Made by a program: the position numbers and the translations under genes. 64,000 nt of DNA from G963674685 sp963674685 (GTDB lineage: Bacteria > Lernaellota > Lernaellaia > JACKCT01). This document shows positions 17,140 to 25,564 of this stretch, piece after piece. A model generated the notes under the pieces. That model saw nothing but the letters and a program-made list of their open reading frames with translations, was not told where the DNA came from and ran no database searches. The stretch spans positions 1,407,716-1,471,715 of the forward strand of contig CAXXWT010000002.1 in NCBI GenBank assembly GCA_963674685.2, read 5' to 3'. How positions within the stretch are numbered: position 1 is the first letter of the stretch; the number at the start of each line of letters is the position of its first letter.

Positions 17140-17325
17140 AATGCTATTCCCCATTCGTTTGTTTTTTTACAGCAGCCCCTGCAAATTGATTTTTAATGGG
17201 CGGGCGTCAAAACCCATTAAAATCATAAAAATTATCAGATCGTCAACCTTCAAGAGCCGGTCGTGAACAAATGCCGAAGGCGCTTATCCTTTGCGCCTCT
17301 GGCATTTAACACCGTTTGTAATGGC

Positions 17326-18387
17326 TTATTTCGCGTCGGGCAGCTCTTCTTCGAACACGCAGTCGCTTTCGCTTCCTTCGACATCATCCGGATTTGTGTA
17401 ATCCTGGCCGTTGTCTCCCACGGCGCCTTCGGCGAAGTACGTGCGCAGATAATCCGAACCCCAGCATTCCGCGGAGTTGAAGCTTTCCACGCCCACTCCG
17501 GGGATCGGTTCAAAGTCGGCAATGTCGCCTTCGCCGATAACGACGTCGGTGCGCCCCGCGCCGTCGGTTTGCCAGCGCGTGTTGAACCATGCGTGCTCGT
17601 TTTGATTGTCCGAGGCGTCTTCGGCGAAGATATCGAGATACCACTCATAAACGAAGTAGCCGGAGTTGTCGGCCCGGTTGTGGTAGAAATACTCCGCGTT
17701 TAAGGGCTGCGTATCGTCTTCCGCGTCATCGCCGATGAAATTGACGAATTCCAGGTTGATTTCCCGGCCGTCGGAAACCGTGTCGTAGTCGGTGACGATC
17801 TGCCCGCGCTCCTCCACGGTCCAGTCGATGGCCGAGGCGGCGTCGAAGTCGATGCTGAAATGGCCGATGCCGCGGCGGGCCGTATCCGCGGAAGCCTCGA
17901 CGCGGCCTTCCCAGACCGTCGTCCAGTCCGCGTCCGAGTTCGAATCCTTGGGCCGCCACTGGAAAAGATAGTCAAAAGTACCGCCGCCGGTATGATCCAG
18001 GATAAAGCGGGCCTGCGCCTGATCCAGCCCGGTGTCCTGCCAGGGACCCCAGGTGTACGTGCCGCCGCTATGGCTTGTGTAGGGATAGCTGGTGATCTCG
18101 TCGATGATCGAGAGCATGCCCAGAATGTGCGCGTTCACGTTGCGCGTATGCTGCACGGTTTCCGTGTAGAATTTGGCGTGATCGCCGACGGCTTTGTAAC
18201 CGTAGTCGTCGTTTTCATAGTCGGCGCCGGGAAGTTCCAGGCGAAGGCTCTCTTCGCTGGGAATGGCGTAGTAATACTCGAACATGTAATCGTCGCTGTC
18301 GTCTTCTTCCTCTTCGCAGGCCATAAGCCAGGCGCATGCCGCGATCACGGCGATAAAAAGCAACGGCAGCAGAAATTTCCCTTTCAT
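17326..18387 (-). CDS. Predicted lipoprotein, unknown function
   Basis: 353 residues from ATG 18387, preceded by a strong AAGGAGGA. The signal peptide MKGKFLLPLLFIAVIAACAWLMAC ends in a lipobox, and the mature N-terminus is acidic (EEEEDDSDDYMFEYYY). The mature part is Asp/Trp/Tyr-rich and soluble, with no transmembrane segment and no domain I recognise. It shares the Cys-then-acidic-run layout with the other lipoproteins of the window but lacks a long poly-Asp linker. Confidence 0.8.
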   Translation of the reverse strand: MKGKFLLPLLFIAVIAACAWLMACEEEEDDSDDYMFEYYYAIPSEESLRLELPGADYENDDYGYKAVGDHAKFYTETVQHTRNVNAHILGMLSIIDEITSYPYTSHSGGTYTWGPWQDTGLDQAQARFILDHTGGGTFDYLFQWRPKDSNSDADWTTVWEGRVEASADTARRGIGHFSIDFDAASAIDWTVEERGQIVTDYDTVSDGREINLEFVNFIGDDAEDDTQPLNAEYFYHNRADNSGYFVYEWYLDIFAEDASDNQNEHAWFNTRWQTDGAGRTDVVIGEGDIADFEPIPGVGVESFNSAECWGSDYLRTYFAEGAVGDNGQDYTNPDDVEGSESDCVFEEELPDAK

Positions 18388-18766
18388 TTCATCCTCCTTA
18401 AAACTGGCCCCGTATCGAATCAAAAATGAGAAAGCACCAAAACAGGCCTGCAACTATACCATAACAAATAACGGCCACAAAAGGCTTTAAAATGGTTCTT
18501 CGTGGATTACCGTACGTCATCATGAAATGAAGAGGAAAATTATTTTTCGTCCTTGACATTGCCATATTCATTCTCCCAGTCATCACCGGAGTTTCCGGTT
18601 TTATTCCCTTAAAAGCCGGCTCTTCAAATCCCGTGCATGTCAAAAGACATCATGCCATCGTTTGATTTGGCGTAAAATCAGATTCCGGGAAATGCCCGAC
18701 CTCCCGCTTTCATTCCCGAATCTTTCTGCTATCATCGGCGGGCTCGGGCTTTAACACGGAGAGTCG
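18388..18766. other. Intergenic region between divergent genes
   Basis: No gene I can support. An 81-codon minus-strand frame (18398-18643) has one hydrophobic stretch but no ribosome-binding site or recognisable features. The region must hold the promoters for the lipoprotein and the divergent radical SAM gene; I see no strong -35/-10 pair. Confidence 0.3.
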
Positions 18767-20179
18767 ATGCCGGAAATTCTGCTGATCAATCCCCCCGTCT
18801 CCCTGGAGGATCGCTACGGCAAGCTGGCGCCCTTCGGCAACACGCTGCCGAACCTGGGCCTGGCTTACATGGCGGGCTTTGCGCGGGAAAAGGGCGTGGA
18901 CGTGGAAATTCTGGACGCGGCGGCCCTGAAATACAGCCTGGAAAAAACGGCGCGTTACGCGGCGGACCGGTTGCCCCTTGTCGTGGGCGTGACCGCCACC
19001 ACCTCGGGCATGGACACGGCCGGGGCTCTTTGCGCCAAGATCAGGCAGTACGCGCCGGATACGAATATCGTTTTAGGCGGCGCGCACATCACGGCCATCC
19101 CCGAACAGACCATGGAGAAATATCAGTCCGTCGACTTCGGCGTCATCGGGGAAGGCGAACACGCGCTGTACGAGCTTTTTGGCTGCATCGACAGAAACAT
19201 CGTCCCCGAGGTCGTGAAGGGAATCATTTTTCGCTACAAGAAGGAAATCGTTAAAACCGATCCGCGTCCCTATATCAAAAATCTCGACAGCCTGCCGATG
19301 CCCGCCTGGGACCTTCTGCCCGATCTGCCGACCCATTACAGCCCTTCGCCGCAATCCACGCTGCGCCTGCCGTCGACCATTTTAGTGACCAGCCGCGGCT
19401 GCCCGTATCGGTGCGCGTTTTGCGACCGCTCGGTGTACGGAAACAAATACCGGACCCACTCGCCGGAACGCATTTTCGAAATGATCGATCATCTTTACCG
19501 CAATTACGGCATCCTGGATTTCGCCTTTCACGACGAGATGTTTCTTTTGCACGAAAAGCACGTGGTGCAGCTTTGCCAGCAGATCATGCGCTCGGGCTAC
19601 AATCTCTCCTGGACATGCCAGGGCCGGGGCGACACGCCGGTGACGGATTTCGGCCTGCGCAAACTGCGTGAGGCGGGCTGCTGGCAATTGCAGTTCGGCG
19701 TCGAGTCGGGAAGCAACGACATGCTCACGCACATGCGCAAAGACGTGACCGTCCGGCAGATGAGCGACACTATCGCCCGCTGCGCCGCCCTGGGCTTTTC
19801 CACCAAGGGCTTCATCATCCTCGGCTTTCCGGGAGAAACCGAGCAAACCCTGGCGGAAACCGAGGAGTTTATCCTCAAATCCCGCCTGGACGACGTGATG
19901 ATCGGTTTTTTCTCGCCTTTTCCCGGCTGCGAGGCCTCGGCGGATCTGGAAAAATGGGGCCGCGTGATCGAAGGCCCGGACAAGTGGAGCGATCATTTTG
20001 TTTCCTTCGCGCCGGAAGGATTGACGGAAAAAGCGCTCTACGACGCGCGCAATCGCATGTACCGCAAATTCTACCTGCGTCCGCATATTATCAAAAGCCA
20101 TGCCGAGCGCCTGGGGGCCACGACGGGAAAAATGGGCATGGTCAAAACCTTCATGAAGTTCATCAAAGCAACGAAGTGA
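18767..20179 (+). CDS. B12-binding-domain radical SAM protein (BchE-like)
   Basis: 470 residues; ATG preceded by cggagag. The N-terminal cobalamin-binding Rossmann domain is canonical (ILLINPPVS, LPNLGLAYMAGFAREKG, VLGGAHITAIPEQTM, DFGVIGEGEHAL). The radical SAM core has TSRGCPYRCAFCDRSVYG with the CxxxCxxC ligands. WQLQFGVESGSNDML and FIILGFPGETEQTL are typical of this class. It is a second, more canonical member alongside the gene at 9242-10681. Substrate unknown. The 3' flank carries a pyrimidine-rich repeat. Confidence 0.92.
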   Translation: MPEILLINPPVSLEDRYGKLAPFGNTLPNLGLAYMAGFAREKGVDVEILDAAALKYSLEKTARYAADRLPLVVGVTATTSGMDTAGALCAKIRQYAPDTNIVLGGAHITAIPEQTMEKYQSVDFGVIGEGEHALYELFGCIDRNIVPEVVKGIIFRYKKEIVKTDPRPYIKNLDSLPMPAWDLLPDLPTHYSPSPQSTLRLPSTILVTSRGCPYRCAFCDRSVYGNKYRTHSPERIFEMIDHLYRNYGILDFAFHDEMFLLHEKHVVQLCQQIMRSGYNLSWTCQGRGDTPVTDFGLRKLREAGCWQLQFGVESGSNDMLTHMRKDVTVRQMSDTIARCAALGFSTKGFIILGFPGETEQTLAETEEFILKSRLDDVMIGFFSPFPGCEASADLEKWGRVIEGPDKWSDHFVSFAPEGLTEKALYDARNRMYRKFYLRPHIIKSHAERLGATTGKMGMVKTFMKFIKATK

Positions 20180-20215
20180 AGGCTGAAAGTGGAAAGCTGA
20201 CGAAAAGTAGATCTT

Positions 20216-20244
20216 CAGCCTTTCCCCTTTCCCCTTTCCCCTTG
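20216..20244. repeat. Pyrimidine-rich short tandem repeat
   Basis: Tandem copies of ccccttt/cctttcc. In reverse complement this is the aaggggaaagg word that also forms the tandem array at 26371-26420. Confidence 0.6.
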
Positions 20245-20350
20245 TATCTTTCCCGTTCCTCTTGCGGGCAGGCCAAAATCGTTGCAATGTGGCGGCGGGT
20301 GAGGTCCGCGTGATTCGCGGGCTGGATTTTCATTGGGAAAGCAGGGGCTC

Positions 20351-21463
20351 ATGTCGCTCGATAAGCTGATCAAAGGAAGAAAAATTATCGCCTGTTGCGG
20401 GTCCGGCGGCGTCGGCAAGACGACCATGTCGGCGAGCATCGGCCTGCAGGCGGCCATGGCCGGGAAAAAGGTCCTGGTTCTGACCATCGATCCGGCGCGC
20501 CGCCTGGCCAATTCGCTGGGCCTTTCGGAAATGGGCAATGAGCAGACGCGCATCAAGCTGCCCGCGAAAGCCAAAGGCGAACTCTGGGGCATGATGCTGG
20601 ATTATAAGCGCGTTTTCGACGAGCTGATCATACGCATTTCCCCCAACGAAGAAGTCCGCGATCGAATCCTCAATAATCACTTTTACATTCAAAGCTCCAA
20701 CGCCATGGCCGGCAGCGAAGAATATATGGCCATGGAAAAGCTTTATGAAGTTTACTCCCGCAATGAGTTCGATCTGATCGTTCTGGACACGCCGCCCACG
20801 AAACACGCCATGGATTTTCTGGACGCGCCCCGCCGCATGACCGAGTTTATGGACGGCAAAGTGATTCAGTGGTTCGTTAAACCTTACATGGTGGCGGGCA
20901 GATTCGGTTTCGGCTTCGCGCAAAAAGGCGCCGGCCTGGTTTTCAAGATTCTCGAACGGATTTCCGGCTCGGAAGCCATGAAGGATCTGGCGGAATTTTT
21001 CATGGCCTTCGACGGCCTGTACGACGGATTCAAACAACGGGCGCAGGCGGTGCACGCCTTGATGAGCAGCAGCGATACGGCTTTCGTGATCGTCACGACG
21101 CCGCAGCGGCCGTCTTTGGACGAAGCGATTTTCTTCCGCGACAAACTCCAGGAATCCTCGATCACGCTGGCGGCGGTGATTTTCAATCGCATTTCCGAGT
21201 CGGTCAACGTCGACGACGTGGAAAAGGAACTGGCCAGCGCCGAAAAGATCATCGAGAAGATCCCGAAATACGCTTCCGTGCTGGACGCGCTGATCGACTT
21301 GTCGGCCAATACGGATAAGATCGCGCGGGCGCAGCGGGAAACCATCGGGCGTTTCATCAAGGGAATGAAAGACAAGTCCATCGTTTACCGGGTTCCCGCG
21401 TTGGCCTCCGACGTGCACAATATCCCGAGCCTGCTGGAGGTGGGCGCATTTTTGACCGCCTAA
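20351..21463 (+). CDS. ArsA/Get3-family ATPase
   Basis: 370 residues from ATG 20351, which has AGGGG just upstream; an ATG six codons earlier is also in frame. It contains the deviant Walker A CGSGGVGKTTMSASIGLQAA, the switch TIDPARRLANSLGL and VLDTPPTKHAMDFLDAPRRM. This is the anion-transporting ATPase family, whose members include ArsA and Get3. Bacterial single-domain copies without ArsB are common, and their role is unclear. No arsenic genes are adjacent. The following gene encodes a membrane coiled-coil protein that could be a partner (inference). Confidence 0.88.
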   Translation: MSLDKLIKGRKIIACCGSGGVGKTTMSASIGLQAAMAGKKVLVLTIDPARRLANSLGLSEMGNEQTRIKLPAKAKGELWGMMLDYKRVFDELIIRISPNEEVRDRILNNHFYIQSSNAMAGSEEYMAMEKLYEVYSRNEFDLIVLDTPPTKHAMDFLDAPRRMTEFMDGKVIQWFVKPYMVAGRFGFGFAQKGAGLVFKILERISGSEAMKDLAEFFMAFDGLYDGFKQRAQAVHALMSSSDTAFVIVTTPQRPSLDEAIFFRDKLQESSITLAAVIFNRISESVNVDDVEKELASAEKIIEKIPKYASVLDALIDLSANTDKIARAQRETIGRFIKGMKDKSIVYRVPALASDVHNIPSLLEVGAFLTA

Positions 21464-21506
21464 AAAAGGCGGGCGATTCGTTGTTTTGAATTTGGCGATC
21501 TTTACG

Positions 21507-21512
21507 TATAAT
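21507..21512 (+). promoter_or_regulatory. Possible -10 box TATAAT
   Basis: TATAAT lies 31 bases before the GTG start of the next gene. The best -35 candidates are TTGAAT at 21486 (15-base spacer) or TTGTTT at 21481, both imperfect. Confidence 0.35.
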
Positions 21513-21542
21513 GCCGCATGATGTTTTTTTCCGGAGATAAAA

Positions 21543-22277
21543 GTGGGCTGGTATAAATCGCTGATCCTGCATCCTCTCGTCAATCGCTTCAACATCCTGT
21601 TTGTCATGGGCTGGGCGATCGCCTGCTGGAGTACGACAAGCCCGTGGCCCTTTTGGATCGGCCTGATCGCCGAAGGGCTTTATTTCGGCGCGCGCCTGGC
21701 CCTGGAGTTCAGCGGCCGCCCCTTGTGGCAGCTTCGTTTTTTGAAAAAAGATTCCCGGGAGCGCTATTTCAAACTGATCGAAAGGTTTCGGCAGATCAAA
21801 AGAGATTTCGCCAACGTAGACGCCCTCAGGCCTCTTTTGGAAGGGCAGATCAGGCACATTAAAAAGATGACCGGTGTTTTTCTGGAACTCCTCATCCTCA
21901 GAAGCCGCATCGATTCCTACGTGACCGGCATCCGGGAAAACTACGACCAGAAAATTGCCGAGATCAAGGAAAAAATGCCCCGGGCCGAAGGCCGAATCAG
22001 GGAAATCCTCGAACAGAACCTGAAAATCTACGAGCAGCGGCGGGCGAAATATTTCGAGGTCATGGGAAACCGCGCCGTGATCGAAGCGCGCCTGGACACC
22101 ATCGAAAACACCCTGAATCTTTTGGGCGATTACGCCATGGGCATGGCGGCGCCCGGCGAAGCGCACGACCAGGTGGAGCTTTTGGTCAGCAACATTCGGG
22201 ACGCGGAAAATTTCGTCAGCGAAATCAAGACCGTCGTTCCCCAAAGTTCCTCGATTCGCGTTCGGGTCAAGGCATGA
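21543..22277 (+). CDS. Membrane protein with long coiled coil
   Basis: 244 residues starting at GTG 21543, preceded by GGAG. An N-terminal double hydrophobic stretch (FNILFVMGWAIACW, PFWIGLIAEGLYFGARLAL) forms a membrane anchor. A long, highly charged helical region (about 60-230, such as YDQKIAEIKEKMPRAEGRIREILE) likely forms coiled coils in the cytoplasm. I recognise no family. It lies 79 bases downstream of the ArsA-like ATPase and may share its function. Confidence 0.7.
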   Translation: MGWYKSLILHPLVNRFNILFVMGWAIACWSTTSPWPFWIGLIAEGLYFGARLALEFSGRPLWQLRFLKKDSRERYFKLIERFRQIKRDFANVDALRPLLEGQIRHIKKMTGVFLELLILRSRIDSYVTGIRENYDQKIAEIKEKMPRAEGRIREILEQNLKIYEQRRAKYFEVMGNRAVIEARLDTIENTLNLLGDYAMGMAAPGEAHDQVELLVSNIRDAENFVSEIKTVVPQSSSIRVRVKA

Positions 22278-22317
22278 AAGCGCGCCGATTTCGGGCGGGA
22301 TTTCGCGGAGGCGCCGG

Positions 22318-22800
22318 GTGATCATGCGCCGTTTTCTGCTGGCGGTCTGGAAATTTCTCACGCGGCGTCACGGCTTGCACGCTTTTCTGTTGCATGTCGT
22401 GAATCCCAATTTCGTCGTGAGCGCCAGCGCCGTGATATTGGACGAAGGCGGGCGCGTGCTTTTATTTCACCACACATACCGCAACAAAAACGTGTGGGGA
22501 ATTCCGGGAGGCTGGCTGAAGCGGGGAGAGGATCCGGTTTCGGCTCTGTGCCGGGAAGTGGCCGAGGAGTCGGGGCTGGCCGTTGAAGTCCGGGAGCCTC
22601 TTCACGTCGATTCGGCCGTCTGCATGGCGGCGGTGGAGATCATGTACGACGTCCGGCTGATCGGCGGCGAGTTCATCCCTTCCGAGGAGGTGGATGAATG
22701 CCGGTGGTTCGCCCCCGGCGAAACTTTGCCGGAGGACATGAAGAAAGCGCAAAAACGCGTTATCAACGAAGCCCGCCGGGCGGCGGAAAAGAAATCATGA
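22318..22800 (+). CDS. Nudix hydrolase
   Basis: 160 residues. GTG 22318 has GGAGG six bases upstream; ATG 22324 is an alternative. The Nudix box is intact: GGWLKRGEDPVSALCREVAEESGL, with the REVAEES metal-binding helix. VSASAVILDEGGRVLLFHH before it and DECRWFAPGETLP after it are usual for the family. It would cleave a nucleoside diphosphate linked to some moiety; substrate not predictable. The N-terminal ~35 residues (FLLAVWKFLTRRHGLHAFLLHVV) form an extra helix. Its stop overlaps the next start as ATGA. Confidence 0.92.
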   Translation: MIMRRFLLAVWKFLTRRHGLHAFLLHVVNPNFVVSASAVILDEGGRVLLFHHTYRNKNVWGIPGGWLKRGEDPVSALCREVAEESGLAVEVREPLHVDSAVCMAAVEIMYDVRLIGGEFIPSEEVDECRWFAPGETLPEDMKKAQKRVINEARRAAEKKS

Positions 22801-23270
22801 CGATGCAGCAAAGAAATCTGGACGAACCCGAATCCATGGCGCCGCCGGATCCGCCCGCACCCTACAAAACATGGCGGGGAACCGTCGTCATCATTCTGAT
22901 CGCCGTCGCCTTTTTCGCGATATTCGGAATGGCGCTTTTCCGCTGGAAGCAGTTGCAATCATTTTCCACGCAGTTGCGCTACGAGGGCTACCATCGCTTC
23001 AGCGGCGTTTTGGTGGAGCCGGAAGAGGTCTTCGGTTCCGAACTGCCGAAAATCCGCGTGAAAAGAGACGACGGCCGGATCATCGTGCTGCCGGTTTTAC
23101 CCAAGGTTGAAAACGGACCGGACCTGGCGTCTTTGCCCGTGAGCACGTGCGTCGAAGGTTACGTGCGTCATCGCAGGGGTTACGTCGAGGAAGTCATGAT
23201 TCGCGCCGGCAGCCTGGAATATTTCCTGGACTCAAACGGCGTATGGACCATCAATCCGGTCGACGATTAA
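22797..23270 (+). CDS. Small single-pass membrane protein, unknown
   Basis: 157 residues. The ATG overlaps the Nudix stop (ATGA), so the two are translationally coupled; an upstream in-frame start lies within the Nudix gene and is unlikely. A Pro-rich N-terminus (MAPPDPPAPYKTWRG) is followed by one transmembrane helix (VVIILIAVAFFAIFGMALF) and a beta-rich outer part (RIIVLPVLPKVENGPDLA, VEGYVRHRRGYVEEVMI). No family recognised. Confidence 0.7.
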   Translation: MTMQQRNLDEPESMAPPDPPAPYKTWRGTVVIILIAVAFFAIFGMALFRWKQLQSFSTQLRYEGYHRFSGVLVEPEEVFGSELPKIRVKRDDGRIIVLPVLPKVENGPDLASLPVSTCVEGYVRHRRGYVEEVMIRAGSLEYFLDSNGVWTINPVDD

Positions 23271-23391
23271 TGCTTCAAAGGCGAATGCTATAATGGAGTG
23301 CAGGAGCGGTGGCTTGCCCCTACAATGCCGTTGCGGCGGGTGGCAAGGACAAGTCGTCCGCGAGCGTCTGCGAGCTCGACAGCCGGATTCT

Positions 23392-23430
23392 TTTTTAAGA
23401 AGGATATTCTAACTTCAGTGACGCAAGAGA
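23392..23430. repeat. 39-bp direct repeat, copy 1
   Basis: This segment (tttttaagaaggatattct, continuing to acgcaagaga) recurs at 26675-26713 in the same orientation with two mismatches. The two copies bound a 3.2 kb accessory stretch. Confidence 0.8.
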
Positions 23431-23439
23431 TTGCTAAAA

Positions 23440-23463
23440 CGGCCCGGGGCGTACCCCGAGCCG
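23440..23463 (-). terminator. Hairpin terminator-like structure
   Basis: CGGCCCGGGG and CCCCGAGCCG flank a four-base loop, with one mismatch in a 10-base stem. On the minus strand it is followed by TTTT and lies 27 bases downstream of the poly-Asp lipoprotein gene stop, so it probably ends that transcript. Confidence 0.6.
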
Positions 23464-23490
23464 TTATTTATTTAACCTATTCATTCACGA

Positions 23491-23859
23491 TTAATTGCAG
23501 TGATCTTTCCAGCAACCGGCTTCGCAACCACCCTGCTGCGCGCCGAAATCACTGCATTCCACGGCGCCGTCCAGGCAACCGCAGGCGCACGGCAGATATG
23601 AGGTCACGTCCGCGCAATCCTGCGTCCAGGTACCCTCGCACTCGGCTGCGGAATCATAGCCGCCGCAGACATCAAACATAAACTTGCAGATATCCTCGAT
23701 CGTGCAATCGCCATCGTCGTCGTCGGCGTCATCATCCGTTTCGGTGTCGTCGTCGTCATCATCGTCGTCGTCGTCATCGTCATCGCCGCAAGCCACGCTG
23801 AAAGCCAAGCCGAGCGAAAGAACGATCATCAAAATAAATGTCAACTTCCAAAACCTCAT
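23491..23859 (-). CDS. Small Cys-rich poly-Asp lipoprotein
   Basis: 122 residues from ATG 23859, which has GGAGG seven bases upstream; an ATG four codons earlier overlaps that site. Signal peptide MRFWKLTFILMIVLSLGLAFSVAC, then 13 consecutive Asp residues and a further DDD-rich run (TETDDDADDDDGD). The C-terminal ~70 residues contain many paired cysteines (CTIEDICKFMFDVC, CADVTSYLPCACGC, CEAGCWKDHC). These probably form a disulfide-stabilised surface domain similar to the Cys modules in the lipoproteins at 11794 and 43158. Function unknown. Confidence 0.8.
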   Translation of the reverse strand: MRFWKLTFILMIVLSLGLAFSVACGDDDDDDDDDDDDDTETDDDADDDDGDCTIEDICKFMFDVCGGYDSAAECEGTWTQDCADVTSYLPCACGCLDGAVECSDFGAQQGGCEAGCWKDHCN

Positions 23860-24068
23860 AGGAACCTCCATTAGGGTGTTAATAACCTTCCTATAACAAA
23901 ATATTGGAAATGATGAAAGAACTATTTATGGTTCATCCGGTAATGACCGTACGTTAAGAGATAAAGAAGAAAAACCATTTTTCTTCTACGTTCGTTTGAA
24001 CGGCTGGCGTTAAAATACAGTCATCCTCGAAGAACCATCTTTAATGGCTGGAAAGTATTGCGCGGGAT

Positions 24069-24779
24069 TTAATCGCCGGTTCCGGGCTGCCCGTCGTTGA
24101 CCACGAAAAGAAAGTCCGCGGCCGCTTCGAAAATCGGTCCCGAAGCCGTGTCGTCGTCCGTCGTGTCGTCGTCCGAATCATCGTTAACGTCGTCATCGGC
24201 GCTGTCGTCATCGGACGTGTCGTCATCCGCGGTGTCGTCGTCGGGCGAAGCCGTATCGTCATCCGCGGTGTCGTCATCGGCTTTGGCGCCGTCGGTGTCG
24301 TCGTCGGCATCGTCGTTGACATCATCGTCGGCGTCGTCCGAGTATCGATAAAGCAGAACGCGGAAGTTCAGCAGCACCGGCACGGTTTCCACCAGGGGAA
24401 TGTAGAAGCGGAATTGATGGGAGTTGGAATCCTGATCCCATTCGACGGGCGTAAATTCGCCCCGCGCGGCGTCGGCGTTTTGAAGGATCAATTTCACGGA
24501 AATGGACTGGGAGTTATAGGCTTCCAGGAATGTGCGCAGCGTATCGATGGTGCACACGGCTTCCACGCGGGATCCGACGGGTCCGCGGCTTTTCCAGTAT
24601 TCCACGTTTCCGATGACGTCGTTTTCCTGAAAGTCGAAATAATCATCCTGCAAAACCAGCAGGGGGACTTTCAGCGAACTGTCTGAGTCGTCTTCGTCGT
24701 TGTTGTCTTGCGTGCAGGCGAAAACAAAGGCGAATCCGACAATCAGGATTATGAAAATGATGCTTATGGGCCTTGGCAC
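24069..24779 (-). CDS. Lipoprotein with C-terminal Asp/Thr-rich repeat region
   Basis: 236 residues from GTG 24779, chosen because GGAGG lies seven bases upstream and the resulting signal PRPISIIFIILIVGFAFVFAC is compact; an ATG at 24800 would add seven residues. The mature part has a beta-rich domain (LLVLQDDYFDFQEN, FRFYIPLVETVPVLLNFRVLLY), then about 70 residues of DDDTADDD-type repeats (SDDADDDVNDDADDDTDG and on) and a short tail. In contrast to the other poly-Asp lipoproteins, the main linker lies after the folded domain. Its DNA shares a 37-base identical stretch with the gene at 37385-39304. Confidence 0.75.
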   Translation of the reverse strand: MPRPISIIFIILIVGFAFVFACTQDNNDEDDSDSSLKVPLLVLQDDYFDFQENDVIGNVEYWKSRGPVGSRVEAVCTIDTLRTFLEAYNSQSISVKLILQNADAARGEFTPVEWDQDSNSHQFRFYIPLVETVPVLLNFRVLLYRYSDDADDDVNDDADDDTDGAKADDDTADDDTASPDDDTADDDTSDDDSADDDVNDDSDDDTTDDDTASGPIFEAAADFLFVVNDGQPGTGD

Positions 24780-24994
24780 AGCCACGCCTCCAGAGTTCAT
24801 AACTTACGCCATCGTCGTATCAGAGGCGCTTTCTTTTTGTCAAGGCAAATTGGAAGCTTTCGCTGTCGAATTATCCGCCATGATAAAAGAATTGGTCGAT
24901 TCACAAAGATATCCATGCACTTCGGAACCGTCCTTCTGATGGCATTTTGGCTCGTGCATATCCTTTCGCAGGCTCTCAGCATACGCTTCTGATC

Positions 24995-25301
24995 ATGCTC
25001 ATCGCCATCACGGTGCGATTGGTGCTGTATTTGTTTGAAAAAGAGCGGGACAAGGCGCGGCGAAAACTGGAGACCGCATACTAGAGAAGTACGCACCGCA
25101 AACCGCGAGGTCCGGCAACTGCGCGGTCTTTTGCCCATGTGCGCGCACTGCAAAAAGATCCGCGACGTCGAAGGCTATTGGGAAGACGTTTCCAAATACA
25201 TCCACGATCGCACCGACGCGCAGATTGCCCACAGCATATGCCCGTCGTGCATGGAAGAACGGTATCCCGGACTGTCGCGGGAAATCATCGAAGAAGAGTA
25301 A
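24995..25301 (+). pseudogene. Frameshifted remnant of a membrane sensor with C-terminal zinc-ribbon-like module
   Basis: One frame starting at ATG 24995 reads MLIAITVRLVLYLFEKERDK and stops at 25082, giving a membrane segment followed by a coil. In the next frame the text continues EVRTANREVRQLRGLLPMCA, CKKIRDVEGYWEDVSKYI and ICPSCMEERYPGLSREIIEEE to a stop at 25299. The second part is the well-known C-terminal CAHCKK...CPSC module found at the end of many PAS/GAF sensor proteins and histidine kinases. The bulk of the sensor is missing and the two pieces are out of frame, so it is a dead gene. Confidence 0.65.
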
Positions 25302-25396
25302 TGTCCAGCCACGCGCATGGATACCCGAAGTTTTAAAAAATTTAGGGTCCTGGATCGCGCTTTTGGCCCGAATCCGTTCGAAGGAAAAAACAAAAA

Positions 25397-25441
25397 TGTG
25401 TTACCCATGTCCTGAACCAGAAGTGTTACCTATGTCCTGAC
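25397..25441. mobile_element. IS-end-like duplicated motif
   Basis: gtgttacccatgtcctga (25397) and gtgttacctatgtcctga (25423) form a near-identical direct pair spaced 26 bases. Tandem tgttacc-atgtcc motifs of this kind occur at the ends of some IS elements with integrase-type transposases. No transposase gene is nearby, so at most a solo end remains. Confidence 0.35.
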
Positions 25442-25448
25442 TTCTCAC

Positions 25449-25485
25449 CTAAACCCTAGACCCTAGACCCTAGACCCTAAACCCG
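25449..25485. repeat. Heptamer array ccctaga/ccctaaa
   Basis: About five tandem heptamers (ccctaaa, ccctaga x3-4, ccctaaa). The word agaccctaaaccc recurs at 26663-26675, on the other side of the ExbB-like gene. Confidence 0.7.
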
Positions 25486-25564
25486 CGCCTGATTCCACGA
25501 AGCGTTTATCGGGATAGAATTGAGTCTGGAAGAATTATAAAATCTTCGGCGAGGTTGATGCTAG

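Noticed and set aside
23740..23790. gtc/atc simple repeats as microsatellites
   Set aside because: They are the coding of Asp runs in lipoprotein linkers and need no separate explanation, although slippage there is possible.
23684..23896. Ser-rich plus-strand frame opposite a poly-Asp lipoprotein
   Set aside because: Poly-Ser is the antisense reading of Asp codons; such frames appear opposite every poly-Asp linker here.
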